A stretch of 36,767 nucleotides of DNA from an uncultured Clostridia bacterium (GTDB lineage Bacteria; Bacillota; Clostridia; Saccharofermentanales; Saccharofermentanaceae), in assembly GCA_947304405.1 (NCBI GenBank), contig CAMZBB010000018.1, positions 1-36,767 of the forward strand. The letters are read 5' to 3'. The notes under the pieces were generated by a model. It saw only the letters and a list, made by a program, of their open reading frames with translations. It did no database searches and was not told where the DNA came from. Made by a program: the position numbers and the translations under genes. Below are positions 1 through 7,010 of the stretch, in pieces. Every line of letters starts with the position of its first letter. Position 1 is the stretch's first letter.

Positions 1-973
1 TTGCTTCTTCGGCCTTGCAGATTTTCGCAGCACGGGTGATCTGGCTGCTGATCAATTTCTTTACAGCATCATCTGCATTGTTTTCATCGTAGCAGAAGAT
101 CTGCGCAGTGTTGTATGTGTATTCTGTTCCGTCAACCGCCTTGTCTGTAGCCGAAAACAGCTTGGAATAAAGGCGCAGCGTCTTTGAAGATTTAGTACCG
201 TCATTAAATGTGACTTCGATCGTTACTTTGACATCCTTTAACAAATAGGTATATGCCGCGCAGCTGTCGTCATCGCTTCCCTCGTGATTTAACAGATAAT
301 AAAGATCCATTCGGTCTGTCAGTTCACTGCAAATGTTTAAAAGGTATTTTGAATTTTGAAGCGTGGCATAATCTGCGCTGAATGAATCGTAATATCCTAC
401 TTCTGTCTTGCCGATGGGATGTCCGCTCATGTCATTACCATCAACATAAGTCGAGTTGAAATCGGCAAGCGTTTTGGGAGAACCGCTTTTTACAATGGAA
501 GGGCAGTCGATACTTACGACTTCAATGAACGCGTTGTCTGCTTTGAAGGTCACGGATGAGATGTTTTCGCCCTCGACCGAGACAGGAAAATTGATCTGAT
601 AATTTACACAGCCCGTCCAGTCAACATAATGACCAAATGTCTGTTTGCTGACATCCAAACTTATCGGCAGCGATGCTTTAGGCTCAAGCTCTGCCGCACA
701 AACCTTGATCGAAAACCGGTTGCCGCCGGGGAATGCCGATCCTTGACCGCCAAAATACGCTATCGCGACGAATAACACGACTATGGTTATGGCCGCAGCA
801 ACCACTGACGTTGCGATCTTTATGATAGTTGCTCTGGCTGATCTATATGTCTTTTGAGGCTTTTCATCCGGTTCATCCTGACGGTTATATATCTCCCTGA
901 AAGCAGCATTTGCTTTCTGCTGTACGATATCCGGGATCTTGGCGTTTTTCTCGAAAATATTCTTATTATTCAT
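1..973 (-). CDS. Membrane anti-sigma-like protein, 3' end outside the window
   Basis: The gene starts at the ATG complementary to 971-973, behind an AGGAG site, and is still open at base 1, so at least 324 residues are present and the C-terminus is missing. Visible layout: a cytoplasmic N-terminus of about 48 residues, one transmembrane helix (about 50-70, rich in Ile/Val/Ala), then a long outer domain starting near an FPGGN stretch. It lies 19 bases after the stop of an ECF sigma gene, in the same direction. This is the usual position and topology of a clostridial anti-sigma factor that holds the sigma at the membrane. The outer domain has no motif I can name; it may be DUF4179-like. The anti-sigma role is inferred from context and topology. 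Confidence 0.7.
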   Translation of the reverse strand, partial: MNNKNIFEKNAKIPDIVQQKANAAFREIYNRQDEPDEKPQKTYRSARATIIKIATSVVAAAITIVVLFVAIAYFGGQGSAFPGGNRFSIKVCAAELEPKASLPISLDVSKQTFGHYVDWTGCVNYQINFPVSVEGENISSVTFKADNAFIEVVSIDCPSIVKSGSPKTLADFNSTYVDGNDMSGHPIGKTEVGYYDSFSADYATLQNSKYLLNICSELTDRMDLYYLLNHEGSDDDSCAAYTYLLKDVKVTIEVTFNDGTKSSKTLRLYSKLFSATDKAVDGTEYTYNTAQIFCYDENNADDAVKKLISSQITRAAKICKAEEA

Positions 974-992
974 GTCATTCTCCTGTTAACTC

Positions 993-1496
993 TTAGCCGC
1001 CATAGTACTTTGCAAGCTGTTCTCTGCCCCTTTGCAGTCTGGTAGTTACCGTGCTCTTTGGGATATGAAGCATCGAGGCAATTTCTTTGGTGCTGTATTC
1101 TTTCAAGTAATACAGAGTGATGACCGATCTGTACTTCTCATCGATAGAGGATAAAACATCCTTGAGCTCGACATTGTATTCGTCATTTACAGCAGGCTCT
1201 TCCCATTCTTCCAGACCTGTCTGACGCTTCCTGACATCCAGGATCTGATAACAATTGTTTATAAGGATCCTCGTCATCCATGTCTTGAAAAACTTGTCTT
1301 CTCTTAGTGTGTTTAACTTTTCAAAGCAATTAAGGATAGTCTCACTGACGGCATCGGCAACGTCCTCGTCATTCATGAGAATTGCCAGTCCGACTTTGTA
1401 CATCTCCTGCATGTGCCCCTGCATCAGCTCGGCAAAGGCAAGCTTATCGTGCCTTTTTGCGAGTTTTACAAGCCTTGTCGTTTCATCTGTCTGCAT
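993..1496 (-). CDS. ECF-type RNA polymerase sigma factor
   Basis: A 167-residue sigma-70 family protein of ECF size with only regions 2 and 4. Region 2 spans about residues 10-85 (LAFAELMQGH through FKTWMTRILINNCY). Region 4 spans about 105-160, with the recognition helix in EIASMLHIPKSTVTTRLQRG. I prefer the ATG at 1496, which has AAGG about nine bases upstream; a GTG at 1517 would add seven residues. The next gene downstream encodes a membrane protein with anti-sigma topology, so this is probably a membrane-signal-controlled sigma with its partner. Target promoters cannot be read from the window. Confidence 0.88.
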   Translation of the reverse strand: MQTDETTRLVKLAKRHDKLAFAELMQGHMQEMYKVGLAILMNDEDVADAVSETILNCFEKLNTLREDKFFKTWMTRILINNCYQILDVRKRQTGLEEWEEPAVNDEYNVELKDVLSSIDEKYRSVITLYYLKEYSTKEIASMLHIPKSTVTTRLQRGREQLAKYYGG

Positions 1497-1724
1497 TACT
1501 TTTTTCCTTGTGTACACAAACGTATGGACTTTTTTCGTCCTCTAACCATTAGATGGATTAAGACGACATTTGGTCTCAACTAATTATGCTACCTTTTGAA
1601 AAAATCTCTTAAATACCATACAACAAAAATGGAAAACATTGCCGGTTTTGTCTGCATCGCAGATTAACATACATCAATGCGGTGACCCCTGTAGTCTGAT
1701 ATCGTCTCCTCGGAGGTGATTTCA

Positions 1725-2115
1725 ATGGATACATCAAAAACAAACGCAACGCGTGCAGTTGCGGTAACGACCGCACTTACATTATTCGTTACTGGCTTCG
1801 AGATATTCATTGCTTATACGCACTATCAGCAGGGGATTCATCGCCCTGGGATTAGTGAGCGGCATCGTTAAGGAAATACTCTATAGGGGCCTTGCAAAAG
1901 TGTTCTGCGGTCCTGTAATGGGAGAGATGACTGCTCTGATACTGTTTAATGTCATGTTTACGATGCTCGACTGGTACAATTTTGGATTATCGTTCGTTCT
2001 TGGGTTAATATGTATCTGGGCATACAAGAAAACAGGACATCTTCTTGCTCCGATGCTGGTTCACGGCGGCATCAACATCGTAAGTCTGATTTATTGGGTA
2101 CTGGTGATTAAATAA
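1725..2115 (+). pseudogene. Decayed CPBP (CAAX-type) intramembrane protease
   Basis: A strong GGAGGTG site precedes the ATG at 1725, but that frame reads only 48 codons (one hydrophobic segment, then TAA at 1869-1871). A second frame, open to 2115, carries the C-terminal half of a CPBP-family membrane protease: the first motif as KEILYRG (normally EExxxR), several hydrophobic helices, and the last motif as HGGIN. Family members usually have 200-280 residues; the two pieces together give about 140. The middle of the protein is missing and the halves are out of frame, which fits an internal deletion. The C-terminal frame could only start alone at a TTG near 1810 with no ribosome site, so I call it a pseudogene. 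Confidence 0.65.
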
Positions 2116-2118
2116 CAT

Positions 2119-2709
2119 ATGGATAAGGCATATCTTATAAAACAGCTTAAGGAATTGTCCGAGGGTTTCGGCCTTGGCATATCTGAAGAGGCCATTTCCA
2201 AAGCCATCGGATTCTCTAGATTCAAGGTCTTTTCAAAAGGCGAGGTCTTAGCCAGAACGGGTGATAAGACGATCACTGCGGGGTTAGTGATCAGCGGCGT
2301 GGTAAGGAGCTACTACGTTGACGCGGACGGCAATGACATTACGCAGTATTTTGCATCTGAGGCCGGCTGGTGCATCGATTCGGGAATGATCGGCTTTGAT
2401 GAGATGCAGGCCAACTGGGAAGCATTAGAGGACGCTACGGTCATGCTTTTCGACGTGAAGGACATGAAGGAACTGATCAATGGTGATGAGCATCTGAAGA
2501 ACGCGTGGATATCGGTCTTGGAAAGCGGAATGCGTTACAAGGTATACAGGGAGAACGCTTTCCTGGTGGAAAATGCCACCGAAAGGTATGTTACGTTCAG
2601 GAAAAGATATCCGGCGATCGCGAACCGCGTCCCTCAGCGGTATATAGCCACGTATCTCGGGATAACGCCTGAATCCTTGAGCAGGATAAGATCGTCACTT
2701 AAAGAGTAG
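2119..2709 (+). CDS. Crp/Fnr family transcriptional regulator
   Basis: 196 residues. The first 115 or so form a cyclic-nucleotide-binding-type beta roll (FSKGEVLARTGD, then a GLVISGVVRSYYVDADG segment). The C-terminal end is a Crp-type helix-turn-helix (VPQRYIATYLGITPESLSRI, about residues 170-190). No cysteine cluster for an Fnr iron-sulphur centre is visible, and whether a cyclic nucleotide binds is unknown. The ATG is 4 bases past the stop of the decayed protease reading frame with a poor ribosome site, which suggests it was translationally coupled to that gene. A stem-loop follows it. Confidence 0.87.
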   Translation: MDKAYLIKQLKELSEGFGLGISEEAISKAIGFSRFKVFSKGEVLARTGDKTITAGLVISGVVRSYYVDADGNDITQYFASEAGWCIDSGMIGFDEMQANWEALEDATVMLFDVKDMKELINGDEHLKNAWISVLESGMRYKVYRENAFLVENATERYVTFRKRYPAIANRVPQRYIATYLGITPESLSRIRSSLKE

Positions 2710-2718
2710 GAGAAAAAC

Positions 2719-2751
2719 ACAGACCCGGCAGCTATAACTGCCGGGTCCGTG
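2719..2751 (+). terminator. Stem-loop after the Crp/Fnr gene
   Basis: A 14-base stem with one mismatch (core GACCCGGCAG / CTGCCGGGTC) around a 6-base loop begins 10 bases after the stop codon. It lacks a T-run, so it may be a weak terminator or an mRNA-end-stabilising hairpin. Confidence 0.5.
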
Positions 2752-2848
2752 CTAATTGGACTGAACCAATTAATAATGTATCTGCACTGATATTATAGCA
2801 CCCCGGCACAAATACACAAGATTATCTGAGCAAGCTCTTCCATGATGT

Positions 2849-2882
2849 TATAATGTAACTGCCCGAGGGGAACCCCGGGCAG
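2849..2882 (+). promoter_or_regulatory. TATAAT box with GC-rich hairpin in the leader
   Basis: A perfect TATAAT at 2849-2854 has no good -35 box. It is followed at once by a self-complementary element at 2859-2882 (CTGCCC ... GGGCAG outside, GGGG ... CCCC inside) and then the pyrimidine/A-rich CTATTTTCATTT. If transcription starts near 2861, the hairpin sits at the very 5' end of the lipoprotein mRNA. It could equally act as a terminator for readthrough from upstream. Confidence 0.4.
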
Positions 2883-2909
2883 CTATTTTCATTTAACCGA
2901 GAGGGCAAT

Positions 2910-3677
2910 ATGAAAAAGATCTTTTCAGGGATAATGGTTTTGGCGCTGCTTTTGGCAGCGTTATTCTCTTTCGCGGGATGCGGGAGCAAACCTAAAAATG
3001 CGATTACTTCGAACTGGAAGTTCGATTCACTGATATATGACGGAAAGACAACAAAAGCATCGCAAATGAGTGAGGATGAGATGCCGATGATCATTATCGA
3101 TGCCGACAATCTGAATGCTAATTATTATTTTGTCACTTACCGTCAGAACGGCGCGAACCACAATGCGAGCATGGAGCAACGTGCAGACGGGTCCTATCTC
3201 ATCGATTTTGTCGATTCGGACAGAAACATGATCGCCGAGGTCGAAAATGACCGTCTGACTCTCAAGATCGAGGGAATGGTCGGCACGAGCATCGTTTTCA
3301 CTGCGACTCAGGAGGAGATCCTGATCCCGATAAGCGAAAAAGAAGGCCCCGAATACATAAAGGCGAATATGGTCGGCAAGAACAAAGTTGAGATCACCAA
3401 TGAAGGCGATACCGAATACACGTACGGCAAGTATTACCAGCTTGAAGTGCAGAAGAACGGAAAGTGGTACTATGCCCGCTGTGAGCAGCATTATGCCTGG
3501 ACCGATATCGCCGTTATACTTGCCCCCGGTGACAGTAACACCGAGGAATATGAGCTTTCATACTACGGGAAACTCAAATCCGGCTGGTACAGGCTTGCGT
3601 TATGCAACGAAAATGCCTGCATCTACGCTTACTTCACTGTAAACGTGGATGGCACGATCTCTTATAAGTACGTTTGA
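2910..3677 (+). CDS. Lipoprotein with C-terminal Ig-like domain
   Basis: 255 residues with a lipoprotein signal: MKKIFSG, a hydrophobic stretch, and lipobox FAGC with Cys24 as the lipidation site. Residues about 35-140 form a small beta-rich domain (SNWKFDSLIYDGK onward). Residues about 150-255 resemble the bacterial Ig-like domain often found in clostridial lipoproteins (EYTYGKYYQLEVQKNGKWY, then LAPGDSNTEEYELSYYGKLK and GWYRL), compatible with Pfam Big_14. It is anchored on the outer face of the membrane. No catalytic motif is visible. The next gene starts 42 bases downstream with its own ribosome site, so they may share a transcript. Confidence 0.8.
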   Translation: MKKIFSGIMVLALLLAALFSFAGCGSKPKNAITSNWKFDSLIYDGKTTKASQMSEDEMPMIIIDADNLNANYYFVTYRQNGANHNASMEQRADGSYLIDFVDSDRNMIAEVENDRLTLKIEGMVGTSIVFTATQEEILIPISEKEGPEYIKANMVGKNKVEITNEGDTEYTYGKYYQLEVQKNGKWYYARCEQHYAWTDIAVILAPGDSNTEEYELSYYGKLKSGWYRLALCNENACIYAYFTVNVDGTISYKYV

Positions 3678-3719
3678 TCGATCTTTCTCTCAACCTAAGT
3701 AATAAAGGAAGAACCATTT

Positions 3720-5537
3720 ATGCATGAGATAATGGGTTATGTAGTACGAATGGACTTTGTTAACCACTTTACCGGGTGGTTTGTGATCATCTTTTCGATA
3801 ATACAGATGATAAGGCACCGCTCTCTGGTCAAGAAAGACAAAGATTTGAAGGCCTGGAGAATATGGAGCATCATGTGCTTTATTCCCGTGATCGTATGTG
3901 CGGTACACTTTTATCTTTGCTGTTATAAGGGAAATGAATCTTTTTCGATCAAATTGTACCATCCCATGTATTCGGGAGCGCTGGCACTGATCTTCCTGTG
4001 CCTTCTCGGTAAAAGGAAAGTGCTGTACAAGTTCGCGGCCTTTCTTACGATCCTGGTATCGTTCATCGGCTTTGGATACACGGTCTTTAAACAGCTTGCC
4101 GATTACAACATGCCGCATATCGCAAACTTTTCGAGATGCGGATATGTTCAGAGCTTCGACAGGATAATGGCTGACATGAAGAAGAATTACGTGCTGAACG
4201 ACTGGAAGGAGATCGATTACGACAAGATCAGGGCCGACCTCATGCCGAAAGTTGAGGAAGCCGAGAAAAACCATGATCCCAAGGCGTATTACAAGGCTTT
4301 GGTTGAGTATGTGAGTTATTTTCACGACGGCCACATAAGCCTTGACAGCATGTCCGGGGAAGGCGCGAAGTTTGCGGCTGAAGCGGATGCGGAACTGGCG
4401 GGAAATGATTACGGATTTGCGCTATTTACCATTGACAGCGGTGAGACGATCGCCGTCAAGGTCGAAAAGGGCAGCGCCGCAGAGAAAGCCGGCATCCGTG
4501 CCGGAACCGTTATTACCAAGTGGAACGGCGTGGCAATCGCCAAGGCCATAGATGAAGCAGAATACACCCTTGGCAAGGAGGCGCCGGTCAAGGCGAATTT
4601 CGACAGGGTAAAGGCACTGTACTTCCCGGGGCTTTCCAATGGCACGGTCGAGGTCACTTTTATCGGCGATGATCTTTCCGAGAAAACGGTATCTTTGGAC
4701 AGCATCGGGAATTATTACAAAAGGCTTATAGCAGCGCTTGCGGATTTTAATCACGAGGGACTTGCCGCAACTTTCGATATTGAAGAGTTCAAAAAGCTCC
4801 CCAACGACGAGAAAGTGGCTTTATATAACAAGTTAACCGAAGAAAGAGAAAACTACCGTTCAAAGATGATCTCCGCCGACTGCGGATACATAGTCTTCAG
4901 AAGTGAATTCTACGATACCGCGGGCGATGTAATAGCCGATATCAAAGGCGAATATCCCGAAATAAAGGATCTGGTCGATTCCAAACTCAAAGAGATGAAG
5001 TCTAAGGGAATGAAGCGCCTTATCATTGATGCCAGAAACAACACAGGCGGATATCCGCTCATCTCGTGTGAACTTGTCTCGCTCTTTACCGACCATGAGA
5101 TCGATATGGATGTTGAAGGCGGCAGCGTTAGAAAAGTCAGAGTAGACGGAAGGTGGAAAGATCTGGACGTTATCGTGCTGACAAACATGAATTGCTGCAG
5201 CGCCGGCGACGGCCTCATATATGCATTCCTGCAGTGTCCCAACGTGACCGTGATGGGCATGACGACTTCTATGGGTATCTTTCAGTCGGTCGGAGGCGTG
5301 TGCGTAACGCCCAATTCTGAATTCATGCTGTCTTATCCGATGTTCCAGTCTAACGATGCCAACGGCGTGACCATGATCGATACCAAGCCTGACAGGATCA
5401 CAAGGGTTCCCATCGATGTGATGATCCCCGTAACGGCCAAAGCATGTGAGACCATCTTTGACGGAGACGGCGATACGGATTACGAGATTGATTTTGCGCT
5501 CGCTTACTTTGCAGGAAGCCGCAAGGATAATGTATAA
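3720..5537 (+). CDS. Membrane-anchored S41-family protease with PDZ domain
   Basis: 605 residues, with AAAGGAAG about 8 bases before the ATG. The first 125 residues hold about four hydrophobic helices (about 13-30, 48-68, 84-97, 102-122). A helical lead-in ends in YVSYFHDGHISL, then comes a PDZ domain (about 225-275; EKGSAAEKAGIRAGTVI) and an S41 catalytic core with RLIIDARNNTGGYPL and NCCSAGDG, where Ser494 is the likely nucleophile. The lysine that CtpA-type proteases carry after the serine is not evident (GMTTSMGIFQSVGG instead). The HDGH motif fits the tricorn/IRBP-like branch with a Ser-His arrangement. Fusion of this core to a polytopic N-terminal part is uncommon. Substrate unknown; envelope protein processing is likely. 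Confidence 0.85.
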   Translation: MHEIMGYVVRMDFVNHFTGWFVIIFSIIQMIRHRSLVKKDKDLKAWRIWSIMCFIPVIVCAVHFYLCCYKGNESFSIKLYHPMYSGALALIFLCLLGKRKVLYKFAAFLTILVSFIGFGYTVFKQLADYNMPHIANFSRCGYVQSFDRIMADMKKNYVLNDWKEIDYDKIRADLMPKVEEAEKNHDPKAYYKALVEYVSYFHDGHISLDSMSGEGAKFAAEADAELAGNDYGFALFTIDSGETIAVKVEKGSAAEKAGIRAGTVITKWNGVAIAKAIDEAEYTLGKEAPVKANFDRVKALYFPGLSNGTVEVTFIGDDLSEKTVSLDSIGNYYKRLIAALADFNHEGLAATFDIEEFKKLPNDEKVALYNKLTEERENYRSKMISADCGYIVFRSEFYDTAGDVIADIKGEYPEIKDLVDSKLKEMKSKGMKRLIIDARNNTGGYPLISCELVSLFTDHEIDMDVEGGSVRKVRVDGRWKDLDVIVLTNMNCCSAGDGLIYAFLQCPNVTVMGMTTSMGIFQSVGGVCVTPNSEFMLSYPMFQSNDANGVTMIDTKPDRITRVPIDVMIPVTAKACETIFDGDGDTDYEIDFALAYFAGSRKDNV

Positions 5538-5584
5538 TCTGACGGTAGTATCAATGTTTTTTGATTACTCAAAGGGGGATCTGT

Positions 5585-6145
5585 ATGCATAAGCGTTTGT
5601 TGGTATTGGTATTAACCTGCGGCCTTTTATTCTCATTAACGGCGTGTGATATGACATCGTGTGATTCGGCTTTTCGATATATGCTTGGTTCGTTCAAGAA
5701 AGCGCCTTCCGAGTCTTCCATGACCGAAGAGACGACAACCACGGAAGTGACCACAACAACTGAGGAGGAGACGACCTCAGAGGAGACGACCTCAGAAGAA
5801 ACTACCACCGAAGAAACAACTTCGGAAGAGACGACGACCGAAGCGCCCACGGCGACTCCGAAGCCCACAAAGGCTCCCACGAAGAAACCCTCTGCGACTC
5901 CTACATACATTCCTAAAGGATGGTCGAAGGTCAAAGAAGCCTGGGGCAAGAAGTATAAGGGCAAAAAGGTCTATGTAGTCCGCAAAGCCGGCAGCTTCAA
6001 GGGTTGGTACAACGGTGCCTGGATCAATCTTTACATGGATTCCTACACCATCGATGACACGGAAGAATACCACGTTGAGGGTATCCAGCTTTTCAGAGAC
6101 AAAAAGCAGAAGAAGATGTACGTCGAATTCCAGATGAAGACGTAA
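5585..6145 (+). CDS. Lipoprotein with Thr/Glu-rich linker and small C-terminal domain
   Basis: The start is the ATG at 5585 behind AAAGGGGGA. An in-frame TTG 24 bases earlier would only lengthen the protein through the ribosome site. 186 residues: a lipoprotein signal with lipobox LTAC, a low-complexity linker of TTE/TSEE repeats followed by Pro/Thr/Lys (about residues 45-110), then a compact basic domain of about 75 residues (GWSKVKEAWGKKYKGKKVYV ... WINLYMDSY). The domain is unknown to me. The linker suggests the domain is held away from the membrane, in or beyond the wall. It converges on the next gene with a 15-base gap. Confidence 0.75.
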   Translation: MHKRLLVLVLTCGLLFSLTACDMTSCDSAFRYMLGSFKKAPSESSMTEETTTTEVTTTTEEETTSEETTSEETTTEETTSEETTTEAPTATPKPTKAPTKKPSATPTYIPKGWSKVKEAWGKKYKGKKVYVVRKAGSFKGWYNGAWINLYMDSYTIDDTEEYHVEGIQLFRDKKQKKMYVEFQMKT

Positions 6146-6160
6146 GAACGGAATTACCTG

Positions 6161-6844
6161 TTACCGGGCGTTCTCAGGATCGATCTTCGGGCAGATCTCT
6201 GTCAGAACGAATCTTCTGAGGTCTGCCGCGTTATCTCTGATGTAGCTTGAAAGACTGCTTCTGGTGACCTTTGGTGCAGTGGTCTCTTCTTTCTCTGTCG
6301 TATATTCTGTTGTCATATAGGTAGTCCAGGAGACCTCTGCCGAAAGGACCACGTTGTCTGCGAGATAGAAGATCTTATGGATCACCGCATCGTTTGCGGG
6401 CATGTTTGCAATAAACCATCCGGTCCCCTCGTTTATTATGTTATTTGAGCCTGAACCGCCGCGTTCATTAAAGTAATTGATTATGAATTTTCTTTCGCTA
6501 TCAAAACTTCTCTTTGCATCCGCGGCAGAGTCAAAGACTTTGTAGGTGACCCAGTCTTTCGGATCTGAAGAATCCCAATATTTGAGACAGCGGATCTCAA
6601 GGCATCCCGCAGTGTTCCCGGTGCCTTCTCTTCTTACATAGTATTTATCGTCAATATAAACGGATTGCTTATCTTTCAGGCCGCTTTGAGTCACGTATTT
6701 GATCTTGCTTAACTCGTCGGGCATGACGCCTGATCCGGATATTGCTATTTTCGGCAGAAAGAATACTAAAAGTGCTGCCAAAATGCAGACTGCCGCTGCT
6801 GCCAATATTATGATCAATGTTGTACGTTTGCGCTTCTTTTCCAT
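6161..6844 (-). CDS. Single-pass membrane protein with outer domain
   Basis: 227 residues from the ATG at 6844, which has GGGGTG about 7 bases upstream; an in-frame GTG at 6853 overlaps that site and is less likely. A basic start (MEKKRKR) leads into one transmembrane helix (about 9-31), giving an N-in orientation, then an outer domain of about 190 residues with a TTEYTTEKEETTAP stretch near residue 180. The DSAADAKRSFDSE segment resembles the corresponding part of the lipoprotein at 11181-11819, so they may be distant relatives. No enzyme motif is visible and the function is unknown. It is divergent from the single-chain sigma factor, with 166 bases between the starts. Confidence 0.7.
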   Translation of the reverse strand: MEKKRKRTTLIIILAAAAVCILAALLVFFLPKIAISGSGVMPDELSKIKYVTQSGLKDKQSVYIDDKYYVRREGTGNTAGCLEIRCLKYWDSSDPKDWVTYKVFDSAADAKRSFDSERKFIINYFNERGGSGSNNIINEGTGWFIANMPANDAVIHKIFYLADNVVLSAEVSWTTYMTTEYTTEKEETTAPKVTRSSLSSYIRDNAADLRRFVLTEICPKIDPENAR

Positions 6845-6927
6845 ATAGTTCACCCCGCTATATTTTCGAGCAGCTCATAGGTTATGTGTACTTCTTGATT
6901 ATACAGTCGGGTGATAGAATAAAAAAG

Positions 6928-6957
6928 TTGAAAAATTTTCTGGTACCACCCAATAAT
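6928..6957 (+). promoter_or_regulatory. Candidate promoter for the single-chain sigma gene
   Basis: TTGAAA at 6928-6933 and AATAAT at 6952-6957 are 18 bases apart, about 55 bases before the start codon. The match to a housekeeping promoter is moderate. A second AT-rich candidate with TTGATT lies about 30 bases upstream. Confidence 0.3.
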
Positions 6958-7010
6958 CCTTATCCGCAATTCGTCTTAAGAGTAGATGCGGACATAAGGA
7001 GGCAAAGAAC

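Noticed and set aside
854..1045. Short plus-strand open frame
   Set aside because: It lies across the ends of the anti-sigma and sigma genes on the other strand, with no ribosome site.
3027..3491. Minus-strand frame opposite the lipoprotein gene
   Set aside because: Antisense shadow; the plus-strand gene has signal peptide, lipobox and ribosome site.
1557..6980. TCGTCTTAA word before two of the sigma genes as a shared ECF -10 box
   Set aside because: No matching -35 element at the right distance in either case, and the same word occurs inside the coding sequence near 15003.
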